Below are positions 1 to 10,980 of a stretch of 64,000 nt of DNA, piece by piece. The notes under the pieces were generated by a model, which did not search any database, was not told the origin of the DNA, and saw only the letters and a list, made by a program, of their open reading frames with translations. The first letter of the stretch is position 1, and each line of letters starts with the position of its first letter. This stretch comes from Jaapia argillacea MUCL 33604. Lineage: Eukaryota > Basidiomycota > Agaricomycetes > Jaapiales > Jaapiaceae. Where the stretch lies: the NCBI GenBank assembly GCA_000697665.1, contig KL197716.1, forward strand, positions 554,782 to 618,781, written 5' to 3'. The position numbers were made by a program, and so were the translations under genes.

Positions 1-548
1 AGCGAGTACCGATTGCTCCCCGGACCTGTCAGCGTCTTCTTGGACGAAAGCTACGTTTCCAAGACATCCATCCAAGATGTCAATACGGGAGACACCTTCG
101 AGTGTCCTCTCGGCACAGACACCTCTCTTCGAATCTCCCACATTCGTATCCCCCGCACGGTTCGCGAGACAGCCAGCGCCTTCGCGGAACAATTTAAATC
201 GACCACATACACTGTGACCACCACCATCCGCAACAAACACCGTTTCGCCATCTCAGAGCTAGTCGTCAGGGACATTATACCTCTCGTTGATGATAGAGAG
301 TGAAGGTGATTCTGAGGAAGCCTCAAGGCTTGGCGGAAGCGAAAGAGGACCAGGTGGTCAGGGTGAAGGACAAGGATGAGGATGAGGAGTGTAACATTAG
401 GTGGTCGAAGATCGTTGATAAGAAGGGTGGGGAGAAGGAGGGGAAGTATGAGTGGTTGTGTAAGCTTGGAGCCAATGAAGAGATAAACTTGGTGACCGAG
501 TACGAGATCAAGTGTCCTGCTGATGTCAACTGGGTCGAGTCGTGGTAG
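1..548 (+). CDS. DUF4139 domain protein, C-terminal part (5' end outside window)
   Basis: The window opens in frame inside this gene. Bases 1-300 encode the core of a DUF4139 domain (mucoidy-inhibitor-A-like family, function poorly known): a 'LLPGPVSVFLD' start, a conserved hydroxyl-rich strand region and the 'VVRDIIP' motif. The reading frame then changes: the rest (RVKVILRKP to the stop at 546-548) lies in another frame beginning at about base 297. The two halves align as one continuous DUF4139 tail, so a net one-base loss near 292-298 is the simplest reading, either a true frameshift or an assembly error. An intron is unlikely, because the only GT-AG span across the junction is about 35 nt and would delete the conserved motif. 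It converges on BIOF, whose stop lies 230 bp away. Family call fairly sure; gene integrity unsure. Confidence 0.7.
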
Positions 549-777
549 GGGAAATCCCTCGCTTCATCATCCCATGTACCTGTAATAACAGTTGTATGTC
601 GTGTACGTTGAATGAGATCACAGCAACCATCGTCCTTTTGTGGTGACCTAGTCTTGAGAGAACAGTTGTACTACAGCAACCACGCATGGTATGAGGTTCA
701 GAAGGGGAGGCAACGAACGACAGGATATCGACCCCGTAGATACTTCTCTGTTCTCTGCTCCAACAACAGGGACGATG

Positions 778-2304
778 CTACAGCTTCGATTCTAACAAGA
801 CTAGTCTCTCCGTTGGAACTGCGAGCGATACAAGACCGTTCCCGACCCCATCATCTGGCATTCCAACCCCAAGCTTCGCGGTGCTCTGCTGCTCCTTCTT
901 CATCCAAGCTCCAGCCCACTGCACCACACCGTCAACCAACTTCTCAATATCATCTCTTCCGTTCCCCGAATGTAAACATATTCGGACACGTTCCTTGCCT
1001 TTGGGCACGGTCGGCCATGTGATAGGACGGACATTCAGATCCATATTTTGGAGATGAGATGCGAGAGCATGAGGATGGGGAGTCAAGAGGGGGATTATCG
1101 GCGGTACGAGGGTGATGGTTGATGTAGCTGATGGTGATGGTGATGGTGATGATGGCGAAGGTGGGGATGACGGGGCTAGGAGGTGGCAAGGAAGGGCCAC
1201 GAGAGATGGGGGCGTGTGGGATAGGCGGTGGGTCAGATGCTTGAGGAAGTACGCTGATATAGATAGCAAATCAGACGAAAGCTGTTCACGAGTCAGATTA
1301 CGAGAAGGGTAGGTCGACATGGCTGCACTTACCTGTTGCGCTCTACCGTTTTCTAAGAAATCGAATGAACAATTGACGGCCACAATGTTGGCAAAACTGA
1401 GGGACGTAGTATAGATTAAAGGCCGAGCGTAATTGATAAGATAGTCGCGAATAAGTTTGTGTGTTAACACCACAGCTAAACCGTCACTTAGCCCTTTGGG
1501 ATCCCTAGAACTATTAGAGTAAGTGAAATCGTACTCACCCCCAGTTCCAGCCAGCGCTTTTCCAAACGTACACAACCGCGCCAGAACTCGATCGTGGCCT
1601 TGAAGCCCGAAATGAGCCACGAGTCCTTTTCCTTGGGGTCCGTATATCCCTGTTGCGTGCGCTTCGTCTACGATGAGGAATGCATTGCCTTTGGGGAATA
1701 TCTTCTCGAGAAGTGCGACGATCTCGGGTAGGGGAGCAAAGGTCCCATCCATCGAATACAAGCTCTCCACTGCAACGAAAACTGTGTTCAACCCCTTCTT
1801 CAGCCCAGGCCTCTCCTTCGATAACCCCTCCAGCAGCCCATGGAGCGAAGACAAGTCGTTATGTGAAAATGAGAACCTTGAATCTTGAGATACCCGCGAT
1901 CGCTTCATCCCATCATGAACGGATGCATGGATGTACTCGTCGAAAATGAGGACATCACCCGTCTGAGGTACGCATTCGAAGAGCCCGACGTTGGCGTCAA
2001 AACCGGAGTTGAATAACAGTGCAGCCTCCACTCCAAAAAAAACCTTCAGTCTTTCCTCCAATTCATGATGGGCAAGTCCATTGACGAGAAGTCGAGAGCC
2101 ACCTGAACCGAGGATCTGCGGTGCCGATGATAATTTTGGGAGGAAATGGTCTCGAAGGGCGGGTGAAGACGATAACGAGAGGTAGTCGTTTGAGGAAAAG
2201 TCGATCCAAGCCGACTGTGAGGTCGGGGAGGGAAGTTTACGGAGGATCCGTCTATCTTCTCGAGACTTTAGGGTCGCGTTGAGCTTTGATTTCAGGGCAG
2301 ACAT
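778..2304 (-). CDS. BIOF: 8-amino-7-oxononanoate (KAPA) synthase, peroxisomal
   Basis: Class-II PLP enzyme of the alpha-oxoamine synthase family that joins pimeloyl thioester and alanine in biotin synthesis. Visible motifs: FSSNDYLSL near residue 36, a glycine loop GSGGSRL near 67, VDEAHATG near 212 and the PLP-lysine motif FGKALAG near 249. Exons on the minus strand: 2304-1539, 1475-1333, 1281-778 (470 aa). Both introns (63 and 51 nt) are multiples of three without in-frame stops, so the unspliced ORF also reads through to 508 aa; splicing restores the family pattern TGAVVLTHKL. The last three residues are SKL, a canonical type-1 peroxisomal signal; peroxisomal KAPA synthase is known in Aspergillus and plants. 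A Ser/Pro-rich insert near the C-terminus corresponds to a GATGGT microsatellite at about 1117-1150. BIO3-BIO1 lies 26 kb downstream. Confidence 0.92.
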   Translation of the reverse strand: MSALKSKLNATLKSREDRRILRKLPSPTSQSAWIDFSSNDYLSLSSSPALRDHFLPKLSSAPQILGSGGSRLLVNGLAHHELEERLKVFFGVEAALLFNSGFDANVGLFECVPQTGDVLIFDEYIHASVHDGMKRSRVSQDSRFSFSHNDLSSLHGLLEGLSKERPGLKKGLNTVFVAVESLYSMDGTFAPLPEIVALLEKIFPKGNAFLIVDEAHATGIYGPQGKGLVAHFGLQGHDRVLARLCTFGKALAGTGGEYDFTYSNSSRDPKGLSDGLAVVLTHKLIRDYLINYARPLIYTTSLSFANIVAVNCSFDFLENGRAQQVSAAMSTYPSRNLTREQLSSDLLSISAYFLKHLTHRLSHTPPSLVALPCHLLAPSSPPSPSSPSPSPSATSTITLVPPIIPLLTPHPHALASHLQNMDLNVRPITWPTVPKGKERVRICLHSGNGRDDIEKLVDGVVQWAGAWMKKEQQSTAKLGVGMPDDGVGNGLVSLAVPTERLVLLESKL

Positions 2305-3459
2305 CGAAGGCTTGGGGCCAGGAGCAGAGCCGTCGAAGAACTGTACAGTATTTACAAAGAAGCGAGGAATTGGCGATGAGGAAGTCTATCGCAACATCGA
2401 TATCTATGTCTGTGATGTAGCTACATTCCGGGGTCAAATTTTCCTTTGTCGTTTTCTGGGTGTAACATCACCCCACTGGTCTTGGTCCTTGGCCATTCTC
2501 GGAGAACGAGCGATACAGTGGAATAGTTGGGGGATCGGGGATAAATCGGGTCTGGGATTCATCCGACTCCGTTCCCCCTCGCAATGATCATTCCAAGATG
2601 TGTCGCCTGGGCGGCAAAGGAAGAGGCAGATCGGCGCGGAAAGAGTTCCAGAAGCTTGACAACATGATACGTAGCAAGAATATGTAGTACTTCCATGACA
2701 CGATCTTGTCCCCGTGCAGAACACAGATCACCTGCACATCCTTACCTGGCACGCAATGTCGACCCTGATGGGATGAATGCAAGGGCACTGGAAATTTCGT
2801 TGACCGGAAACGATGCGTACTGACGGCGGACCACTCACTGAATAATAATAAGTTCTCGCGACCCAAGCGGGGTGTGAGAATCATCCGTTCGGCGCATCAT
2901 CGGACCCATCCAGCGATGGGGGATATTTTTTGAGGCTAGATTGACACTTGGCAGGGAACACTTCCGCTTTCTTGAGGAGCACCGACAAGTCCAGGAAGGG
3001 ACATGTAAGCACGGTAGGATGCATGCTATCCGTCAAAGTAAAAACGGCCTCCGGTAAAACTGTCAGGTAACGCAGAGTCTTTTGAACGACCCAGATACTG
3101 AATAGAGTAAGTAGGGTTGACAAGTGGGATCCGATGCTCGGTATCTCAAGGCAGTGATGGTGGAGAAAAATATAGACGAAGCCGGATAGGCAGGGGACGT
3201 AGTACCAGAGGGTGGCACGCCTGCCTGTGATTGAGCACCGATTGAGAGTCTAGGAGTTGACCCAGGAGAGTGCAGCAGAAGAAGGTACATGAATTTGTTG
3301 AGGAATTTGACTGTTGGCTGGGTTGAAGGAGGATTACTGCCTGGCAATACCGTAAAGTTGACCTCGAAGTTTTGTTGTGAGGGTGGTGGGAGAGACGTTG
3401 TGTGGGAAACTTTGTGTATCAATCGTGCGTGCGGTGAAGCCACTTGCCTTGATACCACC
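2305..3459. other. Intergenic region between divergent BIOF and F-box gene
   Basis: Holds the 5' regions of both neighbours. On the minus strand, 2881-3290 stays open for about 130 codons and encodes hydrophobic stretches (LWYYVPCLSGFVY, LLTLFSIWVVQ), but it lacks a good ATG and I cannot extend it upstream through a sensible splice. It may be a gene fragment or chance. No other supported feature. Confidence 0.4.
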
Positions 3460-4963
3460 ATGCCCCCATCTGGTATGTTCATTTCTCGATACCGACTACG
3501 TCTAATTCCACCCTGATAATTTCTCAGAGGATGGCAAGAGACCACTTCCTGAGGCTTTGTTACGCGTTTTGAGAACGGGTCGCACCCCTTGCGTCGAGGA
3601 TGCCGCTTCCGTAAAAGACCTGCTAGGAGACCAGTTAGAAGATCCAACAGTATTCGAGGCGTACCAATCCCTATTCGCTCCCATCCGCAGGCTCCCTCCC
3701 GAGGTTTTATCCTCCATATTCCTCTGGGCTACATATCTCCGGGGTATGAAGAACCGCCTTGTCTTCACTCATGTTTGTCACTCATGGAGGCTCGATGCCT
3801 TGGACACTCCGAGATTATGGTCATACATCTTTGTGGACCCGACAACAGCCGCCATACCAAGCACGGATCTAGTTGAGGCACACCTCCATCGATCAAATTC
3901 TCATTCACTATTCATCTCCATTACCGCAGCTGGAGAGAGCTATGAGGCGTACATTTCCTCGCTGCTCCCTCTCCTTAGCCAATATTCCAATCGTTGGCAC
4001 GCTGTTATGCTTAACTTCCCGATCCCCCTTCTTCGACACCTTGCTCCTCAAGGCTCGGCCACATTGAAGCGCTTGAAAAGATTCCATGTAGTGGACACGA
4101 TTTTAGGAGATAGCTCTGATGTCGTTCAAGCGCTCTCTTTCCTAGCCGACGCCCCGATGCTTGCTGATTTCCAGTTTGTAACAGTGAAGAGGGTTGCAGG
4201 GATGTTCAAACTTCCGTGGGCGCAGATGACCCGGTTGCACTTGATCGGACTTGCCATCTCCCCTTCACAATGCTTCGACATCCTGCGACAATGTATTCCA
4301 CTCGTTGACTTCCGAATTTCGGTCCTCGAGGATAGTCCCTTCCATCCGTCCTCCTTGGGTCACGCTGTACTTCCCCATCTCACGACACTGGGCATTTCAT
4401 TCTCAGCACCCTTCTGGGAGTTGATGGGATCGATCACATTGCCCAAACTGCGTTGCTTGTATATTTCACACATAGGGGACACACGTGTCACTTGGCCTGA
4501 ACCTCACTTTTCCATCTTCACCCATCGCTCAGCCGTTCACCTAGAACGAATCACATTTTCCAACATCAGTGTTCCAAGTGACGAGATGATTCGAGCATTC
4601 AGAAACATGCCAGCCCTCCTCCATTGCGAGATCCCGTGCCCCTCCGACAGCATCGATCCACTCCTGCGCTCCATGACCTGTTCTGGACAAAACAACCAGC
4701 AGGACTATGTTTGCCCAAAGCTAGAATCGCTCACCATTGGTGGCGTTACCTTCTCATGTGATGCGTTGGTCGCTATGGTTGAATCGAGATATCCAATGGG
4801 AGTTGCAAGGGAGTTGAACACCGAGGGGCGGGTGGGGGGTTGGCCCCAGAGATCTGATATTCGCCTCCGAAAGCTGCAGATCGGAGCTCGTGGTTCTATA
4901 GCAGACGAGATTAGACGACGACTTGCTCGTTGCTGTGGCTGGGGATTGGCAATATCCACATAG
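3460..4963 (+). CDS. F-box-like protein with degenerate leucine-rich repeats
   Basis: Exons 3460-3472 and 3528-4963 (482 aa); the 55-nt intron has a GTATGT donor and joins MPPS to EDGKRP in phase. The F-box-like segment is near residues 60-105 (LPPEVLSSIFLW, then VCHSWRLDALDTPRLWS). The rest consists of LRR-like strands typical of the large basidiomycete F-box family, ending with a segment like GVTFSCDALVAMVESR. F-box proteins usually tether substrates to SCF ubiquitin ligases through Skp1; the substrate is unknown. It is a paralog of the gene at 23787-25343: same short first exon plus one long exon, and matching C-terminal segment. Start chosen because it gives a short basic/polar N-terminus like the paralog's. 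Confidence 0.85.
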
Positions 4964-7900
4964 GACTGACGGGGTTGTGCTATGTACTCAGTTCATTTTC
5001 ATTCTTGCGAAATATGCTTGGTGAGCCAAATGATACCTCAATCGTTCCGTTTGGCCTTAATATTAGTTCTCTCTGAAGCTGAAGTTTGACCCAAGGTCGA
5101 TGCTTGACGAATGACCATTATTACTGACGTGATGACTAGTCGTTGGTCGTTATTGTAGTAATCTCCCTCGATATGCCTCCAGGCCTTAGCGACCCTGAAT
5201 AATTGGGAGGCACACAGACCTCCACAGACGGAAGCAGAAACGGTGAGCTCAGTCAAGCGACGGCAAATTAACCTCGCTTACAGTAAACATCGAACAGCCA
5301 ATGTCGTCGTGATGCTTCGTCGCTGATTGTATTTCCTCACATTGTGCCTGAGCCATGTCTCAATGTTGATGTTTGGCGACCTGCAAGATTGGGACTCCTG
5401 GGAGTGCACTCAATTTCTGGAGCAGAACGCAGTTCTCATGGCGGGGTGTCGAGGCCTTTTGGGATGCCAACGTTCGCCTGCCAGCCTGTGGGAGCTCAGT
5501 TCTCAGGCACAGGGAACCTTCACGATGAACGAAGACCCATCCATTACTTACTTGGATGCGACGGATATGGGCGCATCAGCGAAGGAGACCGAGGATTGGG
5601 CGATGTCCACTTTTCTTAGCACCTTCGGTCAACCCTCGGTATCCTCCCCTGACCGGTCTGACCAACAACTAGAAGTCCTGTGGTCAAAAGATCACCTTCG
5701 TAGGTCTTGATTTCGTTCAATCCAACCTTCTTGGCAACTTCTCTCGTACCCCTGGCCACTGGACCAACTGGAAGGGGAAAGAAGGGGAAATATTCCTTCC
5801 AAGTACTTTCTCGACTGCGGAACAATATTAATTGAATCCGCGGCCTGAGATGGATTGGTGGTTCGCCACAGTCCTCTCCCTCTATCCGTTCACCATCTGG
5901 AGCTTTTTGGGCCTCATTACTGTATCCCTCTTGCTCGAGTGTCGCCTATTCAATCTTGAAGATGCCGACACTTTGAGCTTCGGTTTCTCCAATTCTACGA
6001 TAGCTCGTCTGATCGTGGGTCATATTTCTGTACATACGACGAAGCCATGGGCCACGGAGTGTCGGTCAGCTCGGCCGATTGGTCCCTATGCTCTACACCC
6101 CTCTCCCGCGTGCACCCGTTGACGTCTCGGACATTGATACGGTCTGATGCCATTCAATTTCGATGTTGCGTGCTTCACCCACAAGCTGCCTCGTCGTAAT
6201 ATCCACACAATGGGATAGATGTACTGCTATGCTCATAGCAGAATGACGAATGATTGTGAGGACCACGTTCGTCCCGATTTCCGGTGTGTCCCTCTCCTCA
6301 CGCAATATCTGCTTTTCTTCTATCATTCTATCTCGCTTTGGATCTCTAACTGACGATATTTCGAGTGATAACAATCCTGTTCCATGCTGTCGCATCGACC
6401 GTTGTTATTGGAAGCCGGTCCGATCTCTTTTGTTGCTCATCTGTGCGTCTTCTGTCTCCGGTCGAGCCCTCCCTTTACAACCAGCTCACCGTCACCCTAC
6501 ATATTCGTGCTCTGAGCTGAAGGACTGATACCGTTGTTGCCATTACGACTCGGACCGTTCCTTGGACTAGTCTAACTCTGTCTCTCAATGATTGCGGATG
6601 TTGCATAGCTTATGCTCGAGATCCGAAGACGCACTACCCTAATGTGGGTATCACAGTCCTCACTCCTGGAATCGATGGTGACACGTGCCTTGGCCACTTG
6701 ATTGATCTTCCCCGAAACCATCAAGCACAACTGTGCACCCTCTCGCAATATATTCTCGTTTACCCTCGCGCTACGAACCGATAGCAGTTTCTGATAGTGA
6801 CACGGCAAGCTCCACCATCCTCAGTTTCGGTACATATCTGCTCTGTTACTCTGCGCTCCGCGCTCTGCCCGCTCCATTGGAGTGAAGACACCTATCTTGG
6901 GCTAGCATCAATTACGATAATGATCCCGATGGACTGTGCAATTCTGAGCAAGACTTTACACCCATGTCGACAAAGAGTACACCACGTTCTGCTCGGTCAC
7001 TCCCTTTAGTGTGGGCGACCTCAGGTCGCCAACTAGTATGTCACTTCAACGTCAACCCGACGCTACCCCAGAAAACGTTGGACATCACATGCTCACAGGG
7101 CCTCCACAACCCCACCCACCCTACATTCTTCGCCGCATGACCGAATGGAACCAAGCGCCCACATTGCACGTTTAATGCATGGTCGAATGAACATGGTTTG
7201 GCAGTGGTGTGGTTCCCTCATCCTGCTGTCGATCGAGGTTACTTTCGGGTAAACGTCGTTCGCCCCCGCATGTTCCCCAAGTAGTCATCAGCTGCTTGGT
7301 AAGTAAATGTTGGTTTGTCTTGGAAGTTGACCATGTCGCTCTCCATCCCATAGCAAGATCACATCTGTGGATGTGATCTGGCCTAAAGGGCTGTGGAGAT
7401 GCCCGCTGTCGTATCTCTCGCCTTATCCTCCGCAAACCCCGCGAGCCTTCTATGCCGAGCATGCCTTTTGAGCCAAATCCAATCTCCCTGCAAAAGTATC
7501 GCCCCATTGCGCTCCATCATTCTTCATGAAAGGGTCGTATAGGCCTTGAACGCAGGTCCGAGTTCGCGCTTTCTACCCCGAACTTTCTGTGAAAACGATG
7601 TCATGGTACTCCGATCACCCCGTATACGTGTCTAGACCAGAGCTTTGCACCCTGGGTGAGCGACTCGGACGATCCCAACAGCAGGGCGGGGTGGTGGAAC
7701 GCTCTGTATCGAGCAACTGAGCTTGATGAGCGTCTATAGACACCTGAGTGCCGTGTACGTGATGGTGTTCGCTACTTCTTCAGTCCCGTCAAAAGTTCCC
7801 TCGGTTCAAGGATAGACCTCTTCTTCGTCTTGCATCTTGATATACATACCGCCGGTGTCAGTATCATTTGTTATTTCAATATTCCTACCCTTGAAATGAC

Positions 7901-8782
7901 GCCAGGGGCGGCAACCACATCCACACCCTCGAAGGCTCGACGAGACTTGGGATACCGAATCAACAATTTGTGGGCTGCAGCCGCAATGGACGGCAAGACA
8001 CGAGGTCCTCCCGCCTAATTGTGAGAGCCTCTGCGATTATTATGAGATATGAATCTGAATCCTCCCAAGGACCGTAACAAAAAGACGTACTTGTTATGTA
8101 TAACCGCTCAGGGAGCTCAAGATCTGGGCAGATTCGAATCTGATTCAGGTGTACCATATTGGGACAAGGTCTGGGAATTGGGTTATTGGAAGAGATGCCA
8201 ACAGGGCCCATCGCTTCGACGCACTGCCGGGGGAGCTTGATGATGTTGTTTACGGAATGTTGGTCAGGTCGCCGTCACCTTCCCAAATATATCCGATGCG
8301 AGAACAAGCAAGGGAGCGAATACAAAAGTTGTCTCGGTCTGTGAGACAGAGGTAAAAGTACAAAGCTGACATTTATGAGACTAGTGTTCGCCATTCAGGT
8401 GGTAACAACGCGGTCCAGGTTTCCTATCAAGGATTTGTAGTAGCCCACGTGTATCGCAGAAGTTGTGGGCGCCATAGGCGACGGAAGTAAAAGAAGAGAT
8501 CTCTTCTGCATAGTCGCGAGCGCCCGATTCACCGAAAGGCGCGGTCAACGGCAATTAATTTACTTTCAAAAATTGATCTGGATTCTGTTGCAACGTGCCA
8601 TGGGAAGAAGGTACGTACCAACAAACACCTTTTCGATACTGAACTTCCTCTTTTTCTTACACCTGTCGGTCCAATAGGCTTCGCCACCTCCGAGATCTGA
8701 TGGCCACGAACGGAAAGGTTCGTCTCACTTTTTCCTACTTATACCAGCACGGACCATTTGGTAAACCTCCTACTGACTTACC
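4964..8782. other. Gene-poor 3.8-kb region
   Basis: All six frames are broken into short pieces. I found no chain of splice-compatible exons with a recognisable domain, no long direct or inverted repeats and no retroelement or transposase motif. The longest ORF (5327-5710, plus, 127 aa) matches no family I know. Base composition does not look very different from neighbouring genes, so decayed genes or long UTRs/non-coding RNA are possible. Unassigned. Confidence 0.6.
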
Positions 8783-10631
8783 ATGGGTTACCCCGCACAG
8801 GCCGCATCTATCGCATCCAAGCCAACCTTAACCATCGACTTCGTTGTCATTGGCGGTGGCATTGCTGGACTATGCTGTGCATACGCGCTCACACGAATAG
8901 GCCATCGCGTTGTGGTCCTTGAGCAGGACAACGGCCTTGATCAGGTACGTCGTGAGACGCTGATTCCTTCGTGCTTTTTGTTCATCGCTGCGTAGACCAA
9001 GGTTTCGGGCGGATGTCGACTACCGCCAAACATGTCCAAGATCCTATTCCATTGGGGTTTGGAACAGAAGGTCAGAGATATCGCAGTCACCTCGGGTGCG
9101 ACCTTCCTGAAGATTTGTGAGCCGCCCATTAGTTTTCGTGAAGTTCCTCAACTTACTCTTTTCTCCTCAAGATGAAACTGGATACATGCTTGGGACGCAT
9201 GAGTGGGACGAGGAAGTTTTGAGGGAGACTGGCGGCGAGTTCGTCTTCTGTCATGTGGGTTCATCATCCCATCACCGCTCAATTTCACACGAGATTGACT
9301 TGGGCGCTTAGCATGTCGATTTGCGGCGGATGATGCGAGAACTGGCAGAGAAGGCGGGAGCGACTATTCGTTATAACACCAAAGTTTCCTTTGTGGATCC
9401 CGAGTCGCGATCTGTCCGGCTTTCGACAGGAGAGACCGTTTACGGCGATGTACTTATCGGTGCTGATGGCCCCAGAGGTCTGTGTAGACGAGTGGTCACT
9501 GGGTCGAGTGATCTCGGGCCCCGTACAGGGCTCAGTCTTTACAGGTGAGTTTTTTACGTGTCATTATGAGGCTTTTATTGACATTCTGAATTCAGTGCGA
9601 TGGTGTCGGGAGAACGGATGCGACAAGATCCGGAATTGGCATACTTCCTCCAACAGAAACACGTAAGGTGCTACTTAATCTCCACTCATCTGTCCTTAAA
9701 CTCTTTCCAGTATACACAAGCCGTTTGGTTCGGCAACGGCATGTGCTCAATCTCTTACCCTGTGGTGAGTCTCGTTTTAGTGCTCCTTTTCTCCTACAGC
9801 CAGGCTGACATGATATCGTAGGGCGGCGCAGCTACGGATAAGAATTTCGCAATGATGATTTGGGCGCCGGACGAGGATGGCGACGACGCTACTTGGGGTG
9901 AGCAAGCTCCGGCGGGCCGAATCCAGAACTTCATGGGAACATGCGAACCACGGTGCGTCGACCACTAATTCTTTATCCGGCTTTCCTTATTCTGACCTTA
10001 TTGCACATAGGTTACGGAAACTGGCCAAGATCGCTCCTCCACCGTCGCGACTACCGGTGTACGACGTTCCGGACTTGGAGGACTGGGTGCATGACGATGG
10101 TCCCTTACTACTAGTCGGCGAGGCCGCACACACACTGCTTGTAAGTATACTACCCTGTCATCCCAGACTCCAATTTAGTAAACATCATCACCACAGCCTG
10201 GTTCGATCCAAGGAAGCAGCATGGCATTGGAAGATGCCGCCGTACTGGCGAAACTCTTTTCCCACTTACGGAGTGAAGACCAAATCGAGAGTTTCCTATA
10301 CGCGTTCCAAGATCTACGACAAAAACGTTGTGCGACGGTCCGAGCACAAGAAATGGCCAATTTGCATTTTATGACGATGCCACCTTGTGCGATGCAGGAA
10401 GCTCGAGATCGGGGGATGAGGGCCAAGTATGATGCTGGTCTCAATGTTTTGACTGCTTCCGACGGCGAGACTTCGGCGACTTGGGAGGAGATCAAGGAGC
10501 TCTTTGGTTACGACGCAGAGGATGAGGCTGATAACTGGTGGGTGGAGTGGGGGCTGCTACGGGAGCGAGCCAAGGAGCGGACCATGGATTTCGAGATGAA
10601 CATTCAGGTCGCTGAAATGGTGATAAACTGA
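8783..10631 (+). CDS. FAD-dependent monooxygenase (salicylate hydroxylase-like)
   Basis: Nine exons: 8783-8944, 8996-9116, 9172-9254, 9312-9544, 9596-9662, 9711-9764, 9822-9952, 10011-10140, 10197-10631 (471 aa). Group A flavoprotein hydroxylase: Rossmann FAD motif VVIGGGIAGLCCA near residue 23, then an acidic VLEQD, the second FAD motif ending GADGPRG near 200, and the third FAD motif as GEAAHTLLPGSIQGSSMALEDA near 320. The usual GD of that last motif is GE here. Such enzymes hydroxylate aromatic substrates using NAD(P)H and O2; the substrate here cannot be read from sequence. No signal peptide or membrane segment seen. Converges with GUP1, leaving 349 bp. Confidence 0.88.
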
Positions 10632-10980
10632 TCCATCTCCTCTCATGGATTCTCGGCTTATGAACCCCTCACGTTTATATTTTACTCCTCAATCTTCACG
10701 TTACGCAGATTGTCTTATGATTGCTATGGTAAATAGTCGCACTTATCGACCACTATGCATATATGTATTTGGTCGACACTCATTTTCGAGGTGGATTCGC
10801 GCGGCAGTAGATCACTCATTCTCAGATTCCAACACTCCTTCTCATTGATACCAGGGATATGTCCTCAAAACACCATGTACTAGATACACTGTCGATTAAC
10901 AGCGACGATAGATACCCTGACGCATTTCCTCTTCCCTGCTTATGGTCTGAGGTTATGATCGGAAAAATTGACTGCTTGAC
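10632..10980. other. Intergenic region between convergent genes
   Basis: Shared 3' region of the FAD monooxygenase and GUP1. AT-rich; nothing else recognised. Confidence 0.5.

Noticed and set aside
262-296. Possible tiny intron explaining the DUF4139 frame change
   Set aside because: It would be 35 nt, far below other introns here, and would remove the conserved VVRDIIP motif.
1111-1151. GATGGT microsatellite considered as an independent repeat feature
   Set aside because: It is coding sequence of BIOF (Ser/Pro/Thr insert) and short; mentioned under that gene.
3063-3647. 194-aa minus-strand ORF
   Set aside because: It overlaps the first exons of the F-box gene in antisense, has no domain and mixes with a second protein-like frame; at most a fragment.
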